The notes beneath the pieces are model-generated. The model did no database searches, was not told the DNA's origin, and worked only from the letters and a program-made list of their open reading frames with translations. From assembly GCA_934658705.1 (NCBI GenBank), contig CAKUHP010000004.1, forward strand, positions 5,199-69,198: 64,000 bases of DNA, given 5' to 3'. This document shows, piece by piece, positions 27,281 to 35,594 of this stretch. The stretch is from an uncultured Collinsella sp. GTDB taxonomy: Bacteria > Actinomycetota > Coriobacteriia > Coriobacteriales > Coriobacteriaceae. A program made the translations under genes and the position numbers. Every line of letters starts with the position of its first letter. The stretch's first letter is position 1.

Positions 27281-27923
27281 ACAATTCGGCGTAAATCGTT
27301 TTTGCAAGCGGCAGACGGCGAGGACGATGATTGACACCAGGGCGAATCAGCGACTTGCCCGAGCAAATGGCGGCAATTTGCCAAGCGATCGCGTCTAAAA
27401 AGCTGGTGTAAGCCCCATTCGAAGCGAGTCGGCCCGCATCCCGCACCTGAATATCAATAGATATCCTATGCCGCCTCTATTTCACCTGCAAGCCCGAAGA
27501 TGTCGCCAATCATCCGTCCTGTCCCAATCCGCAGTGCGCCCGCACCGGCAGTTCGACTTGACGCTGAACAAATCCTTGATTACCGCGCCGGTCGACATCG
27601 CGGCGAGGCTCTAACACTCCGCACCACTTCCAACACGCGCCTGAGGAACGTAGCCCCGCTGAGGTTGCGCAGGACAGCCTCAACTGTGAGCTCGCCACCA
27701 ATTTCGCTATTAGTTAAAGGCGGTTGGCACTCCCCTGTCCGGCGGCAGCTTCGGGAACATTCTGCAGGCATCCATCCCAGCTCAAAGAGGAACCACGGCA
27801 AAGGTAGATCCCAGACGCACACTACTCCAGCACGAGGGTCCCGCCAGATGCCCTTGTCTTAGCAGCAAGGAGCCCGGGCTCACGAGGCGGTCCGGGCCAG
27901 CACCTCCCATGAAAGGACACGCC
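27281..27923. other. Intergenic stretch without a supported gene
   Basis: Open frames exist on both strands but none has a ribosome site plus recognisable protein sequence. The last bases hold AAAGGA, the ribosome binding site of the next gene. Confidence 0.4.
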
Positions 27924-28595
27924 ATGCTCAAAGACGGCATCGCATACCTACTAAAGTTTGCGCCCAAGGAGACATACGTCGACGACCTGATGGACGGGCG
28001 CCTCTATATGAACGCGGCCGGCTACTACCATGGCTTGCCTGGCGAACAGGGCGACCCGCTCGAGGGGTCCATGGCTCCGGGGGCATGTCTCTACGGACAT
28101 ACTTGCCTACCCATCTACTGCATGTACACGGTCCGCGAGAACGACATCGTTGACAACACCGTTAAAATCCCGATGCGTAAGATCAAGGAGTTCGGATGCA
28201 CGAACGGATGGATCTGCATTGTGCACTACGGCAGTTTCACGCGCCTCGCTGACAGGCACATCGCCGACGGAGAGAGCATCTACGCCCACGGCCCCATCTC
28301 CCATGGCGTCCCCGTGCCAAAACTGATCCGCGAGATCTTTGAAGGCATCCCGCACAACCTCGTTATCAAAACGCCTAAGTACGCATATCAGAGGGAGTAC
28401 CGAATCATCGGGGCGCAGCCGGTTGAATGCCGCCTTATGCCTGATGAGAAACACCCTGGCTGCAAAATTGAAGAATACGACCATGCAAAGCTTGACCTAG
28501 GCAGCAGCCTCATGGATTTTTCTTGGAAGGTGTCGGTGTCGAGTCTCGAAAAGACGCAAGACGACCTCATGTTGAAGCTGTCGCATCGCGTATAG
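27924..28595 (+). CDS. Unknown protein, DUF2971-like layout
   Basis: A 223-residue protein with an AAAGGAcacgccATG start. The order 'LMDGRLYMNAAGYYHGLPGE' ... 'GDPLEGS' ... 'WICIVHYGSF' ... 'TPKYAYQREYRIIG' recalls DUF2971 proteins (small residue, N-D-P-x-E, then a Y-x-x-E-x-R-x-I segment), but the match is distant and judged by eye. A broken copy lies at 20306-20854, so the gene has been duplicated or moved within the island. No membrane segment or signal peptide. The function is unknown. Confidence 0.7.
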   Translation: MLKDGIAYLLKFAPKETYVDDLMDGRLYMNAAGYYHGLPGEQGDPLEGSMAPGACLYGHTCLPIYCMYTVRENDIVDNTVKIPMRKIKEFGCTNGWICIVHYGSFTRLADRHIADGESIYAHGPISHGVPVPKLIREIFEGIPHNLVIKTPKYAYQREYRIIGAQPVECRLMPDEKHPGCKIEEYDHAKLDLGSSLMDFSWKVSVSSLEKTQDDLMLKLSHRV

Positions 28596-28788
28596 CCAAC
28601 GAAGCACGGGCCAGAGCGCCGGCGGGGACTAAAGCGGGCCCACAGCCCGCTCCCCTCCCCAATAAAATCCAGAAAGTTCGCTGATGTTGACTGGGGTTCC
28701 CGTAAAATTAACCCCAACAAAATATGTGCGGAGTGCTGGCCTGGAGCTGCCTTCGGACCCTGTTGGCTGCTCACCGAGAGGCTCCGCT

Positions 28789-30147
28789 ATGAAACGACCC
28801 CTTTACTACCTGCTCTGCGCTATCACCTGCACGTCCATGGTCAGCGCAACGATGCCTATGGCAGCCATAGCGGAAGCCGCGCAGCCTCAAGTAACCGCTA
28901 AGCAACAGGAACAAACCGGCACCTCGAACAGCGGCACAAGCAACGCGGAAAACGGCGCCAGCACAATCGCGACAGCAGATACCGTAGAGGACAGCACCGC
29001 AACATCCACCGATACCAGCGCAGCCAGCACAGAAAGCGCCAACACCGCAGGCGCCGCGACCACCCCCGGCATCGCCGCAACCGGCACCACTCCCACCCCC
29101 TCCCTCCGAGCCCAGACCAACCCCGCGCCCGCCGCAATCCCAACCACGTCACAAACCGCCTACGCCCACTCCGCCACGGCGGCCCAAAACGGCGTCACCT
29201 TCACCGTCTCGTGGAACGACGCCCCCGCGGGCACCGCGACGACCTTCCACGTAGCCCAGGCAGGCGGCTCGTCCCAGGCCAAGGCGCGCATGGACGTGCC
29301 CACCTATTGGGACGGCGGCAGCCAGGAAAGCGTCTGCGACCCGTCGCGCCAGGCATGGGCCAGCTACTACAGCCTGGGCACCGCGGGCCACGACTTCACC
29401 TTCGACTTCACGGCATCGGGCACGTACCGCATCCACTTCTACTTTATGGACAACGACAGAAACGACCCCCAAAACGACAAGGGGATCTACTACCTGCGCA
29501 CCATGGCGGAGGTGACCGTAAACGACCCCGCCCGCCCAAGCGTCACGCAGATCGTCAACGACGCCGTGGACCTGTGCAGGCAAGAGACAAATAGCTCGGA
29601 ATACGAAATGGCGCTGTGGCTCCACGACTGGACGCTCGACCAGCTGGAGTACGACCACAACCTCAACTGGTGCTCGGCCGAAAGCGGCCTCACGCGCCAC
29701 CAGGGCACCTGCGAGAGCTACCAGCGCATCTACTCCAAGCTCCTTGACGCGGCAGGCATCGCCAACGGCCGCGTCACCGGCAACGGCCACACCTGGAACG
29801 CCGTAAAGATCGACGGCAAATGGTGCCAGATGGACCTAACCTGGGACGACACCAGCGACAACTGGTACGGAGACCTGGACCAGCGCCATCTGTACTTTGG
29901 CCTGACCGACGAGCTCATGGCAATCGCCCACTCCGACCACACGGCTAACTATCAGAAGGACGACTACGCCTACCGCTCGACCGACCTGTCCAACAATTAC
30001 TTTGTGCGAAACGGCAAGGCCGATGAATGGGCAGAGAAGTATGCCGACCGCATTCAGCAGCACTTGGATGCCAAGGAAGAGAGTTTTTCCATTGATGTGA
30101 GTCAGAAAGATACATGCAGGCAGAAAAACAGCCGCAATTTCATCTAA
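28789..30147 (+). CDS. Secreted transglutaminase-like protein, possibly truncated
   Basis: A 452-residue protein. A signal peptide ('MKRPLYYLLCAITCTSMVSA', cut after the AIA-EAA region) is followed by about 95 residues rich in Thr, Ser and Ala, then a beta domain and a transglutaminase/protease-like core. Catalytic Cys is in 'HQGTCESYQRIYSKLLDAAG', His in 'GNGHTWNAVKIDGKWCQMD', and Asp in the following 'LTWDD'. The tail after 'HLDAKEESFSIDV' turns into unrelated residues and stops, so C-terminal repeats or an anchor may have been lost. The ATG at 28789 follows gagagg. An upstream in-frame extension is not needed. Confidence 0.82.
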   Translation: MKRPLYYLLCAITCTSMVSATMPMAAIAEAAQPQVTAKQQEQTGTSNSGTSNAENGASTIATADTVEDSTATSTDTSAASTESANTAGAATTPGIAATGTTPTPSLRAQTNPAPAAIPTTSQTAYAHSATAAQNGVTFTVSWNDAPAGTATTFHVAQAGGSSQAKARMDVPTYWDGGSQESVCDPSRQAWASYYSLGTAGHDFTFDFTASGTYRIHFYFMDNDRNDPQNDKGIYYLRTMAEVTVNDPARPSVTQIVNDAVDLCRQETNSSEYEMALWLHDWTLDQLEYDHNLNWCSAESGLTRHQGTCESYQRIYSKLLDAAGIANGRVTGNGHTWNAVKIDGKWCQMDLTWDDTSDNWYGDLDQRHLYFGLTDELMAIAHSDHTANYQKDDYAYRSTDLSNNYFVRNGKADEWAEKYADRIQQHLDAKEESFSIDVSQKDTCRQKNSRNFI

Positions 30148-30468
30148 TTCCAATTGAAATGTAAGTTCTGGCAGGTCGAATCTTACATCCAAACAAAAAG
30201 AGGGCCGACGCATCAACCCTCTTCAGGTGTCGCCCGAAGGCTTCCACCGCAATTGACTTTATTTTAGTCAAAGGCAATTGTTTGTCTACAGGCTGCCCTT
30301 ACCAAGGCCGCCAATCACTGCGCCATAAAAATAGGGGACGCCCTCTTTTCAGAAGGAACCCCCTTACAAAACAGCTGCTACAAAAAGCTACCGTTTTTCG
30401 TTGTGTTGATAGGATACACCAAAAGCTGTCACAATATGTTGCATTAGCCGCCGCCACAGATTCAACGT
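30148..30468. other. Intergenic stretch with one hairpin
   Basis: AAGAGGG and CCCTCTT around 30196-30222 form a stem that could terminate the transglutaminase transcript. No gene is supported in the rest. Confidence 0.4.
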
Positions 30469-31440
30469 TTAATTTGTGTCAACAGGAAACCACGCTTCAA
30501 TTACCTTCGTAAAGAATTCAAATCCCGTTAGCACTTGAGGATTACCACGATAGTAATCAATATGCTCATTCATTCTCTCAACGAATAACGCTAGGCTCCT
30601 CGCGCGATGTTCGAAGACCCCCTTCGAGGCCAGCTCCTTGTGCGCATATAACGTAGTAACGATTTGCTGTACCCGATCATTGCTCATCTTGTTCTTGCGT
30701 TGTCCAGAACCGATACAAGAAATACTCGAGAGCTCCCGCATGACGGCATTTCTAGGCTCATGCATGGGCTCGCCGGCACTCAGATCATTCAAGATACAGT
30801 TGTTGTGCGCGCATGCATTTCTTAACGATTTAACCGCCTGGACTATATAAAACTCGTTAAGCATCTCGCGGTCATTGAACCTTTGGGCGCAGAACTTATA
30901 GAAGTAGAGAAACGAGCCGAAGGAGACGACTTCGACAAAAGCCCAAGCGGGGAATTCGAAATCAGCGTACCTGGCAATCAATCCGCAAGTGTAAGGACTG
31001 TTCTTGCACCTACGAATCTCATCCTTGAGCGAATTACATGGTATCCCATCGGGTTTCACGCTATCGTAGGAGGAAATGAAATCTGAGACGACCTTATAGC
31101 CGTCCTCCCCCTCCGTCTCGATACGCTTTAATAGTTTTACCTTTGCAAAATGCTCCACATCGAGCGTAAGCGGCAGCATTTCATAACGAAGGAGCATGTC
31201 GACAATCGACAAGTCGACCAACATCTTGAAGTCTAGATTTGCATACTCCCCCTTGCGATTTCCTTCCTCAACCTTAGGAAAGCCAAGCCGGTAGGCACGC
31301 AGGCGAAAATAGTTGCTGTTCTTTTCCAGATAGGCTCTGGCATCGTCTTCGCTCATCAGCGAGAAATGGACGCCCCTCGATTTGAGATGATCAATCTGCT
31401 CTGACGCCGTAAGCCACGGCTTTCTATTGGCGTCGGTCAT
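30469..31440 (-). CDS. Abi_2 (AbiD/AbiF-like) abortive infection protein
   Basis: A 323-residue protein of the Abi_2 family. The N-terminal 'PWLTASEQIDHLKSRGVHF' and 'YLEKNSNYFRLRAYRLGF' match the family opening (K-P-x-L-x-x-x-Q-x-x-x-L-x-x-R-G...NYYRLxxY). A HEPN motif is seen at Arg207-Asn-x3-His212 in 'SLRNACAHNN'. Such proteins are predicted RNases that stop growth on phage infection. The ATG at 31440 is chosen because it follows aagggag; the longer form is rejected. It is the last gene of a run of six minus-strand accessory genes. Confidence 0.85.
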   Translation of the reverse strand: MTDANRKPWLTASEQIDHLKSRGVHFSLMSEDDARAYLEKNSNYFRLRAYRLGFPKVEEGNRKGEYANLDFKMLVDLSIVDMLLRYEMLPLTLDVEHFAKVKLLKRIETEGEDGYKVVSDFISSYDSVKPDGIPCNSLKDEIRRCKNSPYTCGLIARYADFEFPAWAFVEVVSFGSFLYFYKFCAQRFNDREMLNEFYIVQAVKSLRNACAHNNCILNDLSAGEPMHEPRNAVMRELSSISCIGSGQRKNKMSNDRVQQIVTTLYAHKELASKGVFEHRARSLALFVERMNEHIDYYRGNPQVLTGFEFFTKVIEAWFPVDTN

Positions 31441-31561
31441 CAGATCTCCCTTCTCGATGATTGGCTCGAAATCCAATGTTAGCGCGTTTGACTGGAAGAG
31501 TCGTCAGGATATGACCGTTATGCAAAATAGCCCTTAACGCAATAACCCGAATACTCTGAAA

Positions 31562-32362
31562 CTAAGGAATGCCAATCCGAGTAATGGAATTGTTCACCGT
31601 ACATTTGAGAACATCATCCTGCCCATCAAAAGTCATTGGAAAATACTGCAGGTAGCGGTTTCCAAGTATGTCCGAGTACGTGACGACGATGCGATAGCCG
31701 GCCTCCATCACTGGCTTTGCTTCACCCCTAAAATAGATAACCAGCTCGCTCTCCCCTCCCACTGGAAGCTGCCGAGTCTGGCACCAAGCGACATGCGGAG
31801 TTCCAAAATGGGCCCACTCATTTCTATTGGCAATCCCAGCCCTAACATTTACCGCAGGCCCAGCTCCCATACTGGATATTGCATAACGATTAGCAGTATG
31901 TTCGTCCACAAGACTCTCGTCGCAAGAAATGGCTGGGGTTCCGCCATCAATCAGCAGACGATCAACGCAGTCCAAAGCACCCGATTCATATTCATCGTCC
32001 CTAGGATCAGCATCGGTAAACACACCTTGAGCGAACCCGTTCTTCGGCATATGTGACTGCTTTTCCGACAAACGGCTCAAGGCAATACAAGGGAGAACGT
32101 TCATCACGTCAGAATGATTCCGGTCTTCCCTACCAGCTAGCAGCGAGAAGTACAGCACCGCGACCGCCGAAATTGAGCCCACTAATGCGCCAAGATATCC
32201 GAGCAGGCCGTTAGCGTCCCATACGGGATGCAGCCATGGAACTGGTGCATCGATTGAAAACGCGACCTGAATGACTATCAGTAAAAATACAGAGAGCGCC
32301 ATAACGCAAGCAATAAACGCTTTAATTAAAGCGAATACCGAAGGCCTCCTCTTGCCGAACAC
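31562..32362 (-). CDS. Membrane protein of unknown function
   Basis: A 266-residue protein with two N-terminal membrane spans (about 12-33 and 54-74) and a soluble domain of about 190 residues on one side. The soluble part is beta-rich ('ELVIYFRGEAKPVMEAGYRI') with no recognised family. It lies 19 bases after the Abi-alpha-like gene in the same direction, so it may be its partner. Confidence 0.6.
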   Translation of the reverse strand: MFGKRRPSVFALIKAFIACVMALSVFLLIVIQVAFSIDAPVPWLHPVWDANGLLGYLGALVGSISAVAVLYFSLLAGREDRNHSDVMNVLPCIALSRLSEKQSHMPKNGFAQGVFTDADPRDDEYESGALDCVDRLLIDGGTPAISCDESLVDEHTANRYAISSMGAGPAVNVRAGIANRNEWAHFGTPHVAWCQTRQLPVGGESELVIYFRGEAKPVMEAGYRIVVTYSDILGNRYLQYFPMTFDGQDDVLKCTVNNSITRIGIP

Positions 32363-32380
32363 ATTCCAACCAAACTCATT

Positions 32381-33185
32381 TCACGAAACACACGTTTTAA
32401 TAAAGTTGGCCCCAAAATCCGTTACCTGGTAGCTCCAGCGATGGAAAAAGAATTTCTTGTCATCTTCAAGCCCAACCTTCGCCTTCGCATTTTGGATAGC
32501 CTCACTTGATTCGAACCTTTCAAGCGCAGTCTTAACATCATCAGTGTAGTAATCACAACGCTTGAGAATGCCAAGTCGATCCAGGTTTCCCAGATACACC
32601 AGCGATTGATCAGGGTACTCGCAAACACCCTCACAGCACTCGTTATAGCCTTCTACGACTTCCGTCCATTTACTTGGAACTAGTTCGTTTGCGTTGACAA
32701 TTCTTAAGTCAACGAGCGGGATAGACACGTGTTCAGCATCATCAGAACCGGTCAACGTTCTAAGTAACTTAGCCTCGCCGGGACTAATCTCCTTGAGCAG
32801 CTGAACAAAACTGGGGTGGACGCACTCTGCCGTCCGATCATCCATTGAGGAAAGCAAAAGATTGGCATACATCCCTCGCAATTCCTCGCTGTCATAGCAA
32901 TACGCAAGTTGTTGAATTGCCGGAACCGCGATATGCGCCGGAGGTTCAGTAAGATGCTCCACGGGAATCTCGTCAACACGAGACCCCACTGCATCGATGG
33001 TCCGCTTGATGCTCTCCTCCCTATTAACGACCCAGCGATTCCATGATGAGAGCCAAATGGCAACAGTCCTTGGAACCAGGCTAACAGTTTTCCCTATCGA
33101 CTCTGCGATAGGGATGAACAAGGTCGTCATATGCCTTTTCAAGCACCGGTATAGCGGCAATTTCTTTGACCGTATCAAGCTCCAT
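32381..33185 (-). pseudogene. DUF4393 / Abi-alpha gene with a frameshift
   Basis: The C-terminal frame matches the DUF4393 (Abi-alpha) family: 'REESIKRTIDAVGSRVDEIP', 'EELRGMYANLLLSSMDD', 'VHPSFVQLLKEISPGEAKLL'. Its natural start is in another frame. ATG at 33185 after aaggag encodes 'ELDTVKEIAAIPVLEKAYDD' then 'LVHP', the usual family N-terminus, and that frame soon stops. The two halves join by a one-base shift at about 33108-33111. A functional protein would need frame correction, so the gene is broken, phase-variable or affected by a base-call error. Confidence 0.8.
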
Positions 33186-33399
33186 ATCAAACTCCTTACA
33201 CAATAATAGGAGCTCCACGCGTTAATCCCAACGCCATTACACAGCTCCGCACAAGTTAATACTACAACCTTAAGATGGAGGCTAATCATAGTGATTAACA
33301 TTAATACGACTAGACCTATTTGCTCAAAAGACAATAATCTAAAGACGCATGTAGCAAACCAGCATTTTCCGAACAGCAGAACGTGCCAGCGATTATCTT
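33186..33399. other. A+T-rich intergenic spacer
   Basis: No gene or clear regulatory site is seen, apart from the probable promoter of the Abi-alpha-like gene. Confidence 0.4.
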
Positions 33400-34344
33400 T
33401 TACCGGAAAGCATAGAAACGGCGCTCAGCCGCAACTGCATTTCGAGCTTCCTTTAGATGTCTCTCCGCTTTTTGGCGAATAACTTTCAATTGCTTAACCG
33501 GATCAACATCAATCTGATTAAAAACATGGGCCATGTCACCATCAACATATGCAACGAAAGAAAAGCCGCCCAAACTGCCAATCGCCCCATCGTGCTGCGA
33601 AAGCACGCGTTCCATATCTCTACGAACTTCACGTATCCTACGTTCGGCACATTGAAGAAAATGACAGAAGAGTTCGATAACAAGCTTGTTGTATTCCATG
33701 TTCGCATATCGAAAACTAAGAAAAGGAAAATCAGACGGATTACACTCCTTGATCTTCGAAATAGTCGTGTCTAAAAACGCACGAAGCTTTGCCGAGGTAT
33801 TGTAGTCGCGCATGTCAGCGATTTGGTCAAGATCGAATCGAACCCTGGTAGAGCCATTTTCTTTCACAAGCGAAACAACGGTTTGACCATGCTGAACGGG
33901 ATTTCGTATCTCATACATAAATACGTAAAGGCCGCCGCCGTCATACCAAGAAGAAGGCAACTTCCAATAGTCTTTATATAAGTCATCTTTGGAACCTTTG
34001 TCGTATTCACGCATGACGGCTTGCATTCTATCGACAAGACCTCGACCAGCTGATACATAATTACAAAAAGCGCCGTTTACAACAATCCTCTCACCAAAAC
34101 GTCCGCCGGCATAGCCATCGGACAAGATGTCAGACCGGTCGCATGGAACCAAACGCCTCAATTCGCTGTAGTTCCATCTAAATTGTTCGTATAGCTGATT
34201 GACCTCCCAAAACGAACGCACGATATCGGAGTACTCTTTCACTTTGATGGCAGAGTCGCCTTCGAGAAGCTCGACCTTTGAAAGCGCTTCGCAACCTTCG
34301 GCGCTTACCGATTGAATCGGCAAGACACGTACTAAATCCGCCAA
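33400..34344 (-). CDS. Unknown protein with HEPN-type RNxxxH motif
   Basis: A 314-residue soluble protein. Its central part reads 'YVFMYEIRNPVQHGQTVVSL'. R-N-P-V-Q-H (Arg147 to His152) is the HEPN ribonuclease pattern. The C-terminal third is strongly helical and basic ('QCAERRIREVRRDMERVLSQ'). The start is placed at TTG 34344, seven bases after GGAGGT; the TTG 14 codons upstream lacks a ribosome site. It is flanked by Abi-alpha-like and pore-like genes in the same direction. The RNase role is inferred from the motif only. Confidence 0.65.
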   Translation of the reverse strand: MADLVRVLPIQSVSAEGCEALSKVELLEGDSAIKVKEYSDIVRSFWEVNQLYEQFRWNYSELRRLVPCDRSDILSDGYAGGRFGERIVVNGAFCNYVSAGRGLVDRMQAVMREYDKGSKDDLYKDYWKLPSSWYDGGGLYVFMYEIRNPVQHGQTVVSLVKENGSTRVRFDLDQIADMRDYNTSAKLRAFLDTTISKIKECNPSDFPFLSFRYANMEYNKLVIELFCHFLQCAERRIREVRRDMERVLSQHDGAIGSLGGFSFVAYVDGDMAHVFNQIDVDPVKQLKVIRQKAERHLKEARNAVAAERRFYAFR

Positions 34345-34430
34345 AGAAATACCTCCAAAGAAAGAAAACGTTCGACAATTAATCAATAGGCGAGGTTATC
34401 AAGCCGGTGAAAGTCACCATTCGCAGCGCA

Positions 34431-35252
34431 TCAAACTAACGTGCTAATGAAACTGGCAATATAGGGGAGAACGGCTATCGCAACGTCAACCCCCTTGTCT
34501 GACATCCAGGCAAGAACTTTCTGGAGACGACTCTCCGACTCCGCCTTAGGCTTATTCTTAACGGCCTCCAAATCAAGAAGCAGGCACTTCAGCTCTTTTT
34601 TGAGATTATCATCCAAAACGCTATCGGGGATGGATTCCACCTGCTCGGCAGCCTGAGTAATAGTCAGCACATTCGTCACACTATTCTGATTAACCGCACT
34701 AGCTTGAACATTCACGGTATTCATGTTTCCGGACACGGACTCAAGAGCGATTTTTGCCCTGTAATGCCTGAGATGGCCCAGTATAAGCTCCAGATCGCCA
34801 ATCAAATCCTCTTCTTCCGATCCGAAACCATAACCACTAAGGCCAACGGCAAAGTTCTTAATATCGACCTCATAAACCCGCACCATGCGATCGACGCAGC
34901 GCCGACGATCACTATCGTCCCCATTTCTGATAAGACGTTCGCACTCTTCAATGTCTTCATCCACGGAGGTGAGTGCGAGACGAAGAGGATTGGCCTCCAA
35001 GTCCCTACGCTCCGACTCTACAAGAACAAGGAGCTTCCCCCTGAGCTTTTTCAGGTCGCCCTTGTTGTCATAATTGACAGGCTGTCCGGGCACCATAGCT
35101 CTACCTTTATACCTATCAAGGCCCAATTTAATGTTCGAATCCGCACTGGAAAAAACGGCAATGATTTCCTTAACGAGTTCACCAGCCAAACTATCATCGT
35201 AGGCACTTAGCGCCTCATCGATTCTCGCAATGTAGCCATCAGCTTGAGCCAT
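34431..35252 (-). CDS. Unknown protein with a C-terminal hydrophobic helix
   Basis: A 273-residue protein. Residues 1-165 are helical and charged. They are followed by an Asn/Gln/Val-rich linker ('GNMNTVNVQASAVNQNSVTN'), then a helical tail ending 'WMSDKGVDVAIAVLPYIASF'. That amphipathic or membrane-inserting C-terminus is like those of small bacterial death effectors. The family is not recognised. The ATG at 35252 follows ggaagtg. It sits between a HEPN-like protein and a RecF-like ATPase gene, which suggests a sensor-effector set. Confidence 0.55.
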   Translation of the reverse strand: MAQADGYIARIDEALSAYDDSLAGELVKEIIAVFSSADSNIKLGLDRYKGRAMVPGQPVNYDNKGDLKKLRGKLLVLVESERRDLEANPLRLALTSVDEDIEECERLIRNGDDSDRRRCVDRMVRVYEVDIKNFAVGLSGYGFGSEEEDLIGDLELILGHLRHYRAKIALESVSGNMNTVNVQASAVNQNSVTNVLTITQAAEQVESIPDSVLDDNLKKELKCLLLDLEAVKNKPKAESESRLQKVLAWMSDKGVDVAIAVLPYIASFISTLV

Positions 35253-35594
35253 GCAATCACTTCCACCAAACACAGCGTTTATAGATCCATAGATACGATT
35301 TTACTTCCCGCTGATAGCGCAAACAGCATTATGGCTTTCTATTAGTCGTCCATAAGACATTCAACAGGTATTAATTGCCGGAACGAGTGTCAATTAATTT
35401 AATCAGTCAGGAAGCTCTAGGGAACGACAGATCAGCTCGGCAGCCGGGCTTAGCCTGAGCTCGATTGAAGGGCTTTCGCCGCTGGCAACCGCCAAAATAC
35501 AGACACTCTTTTGTAGCCCCGCTCATTCGCCTCATGACCTCCTTAAGGAGCCTTCGCGCAGCTAAACAGGAAGAACCGCCCGTTAAATAACCGC
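35253..35594. other. Intergenic stretch without a supported gene
   Basis: No open frame with a ribosome site or recognisable family was found. It may be partly decayed coding sequence. Confidence 0.4.

Noticed and set aside
27500..27862. 120-codon plus-strand frame
   Set aside because: No ribosome site, no family features, and the opposite strand is equally open.
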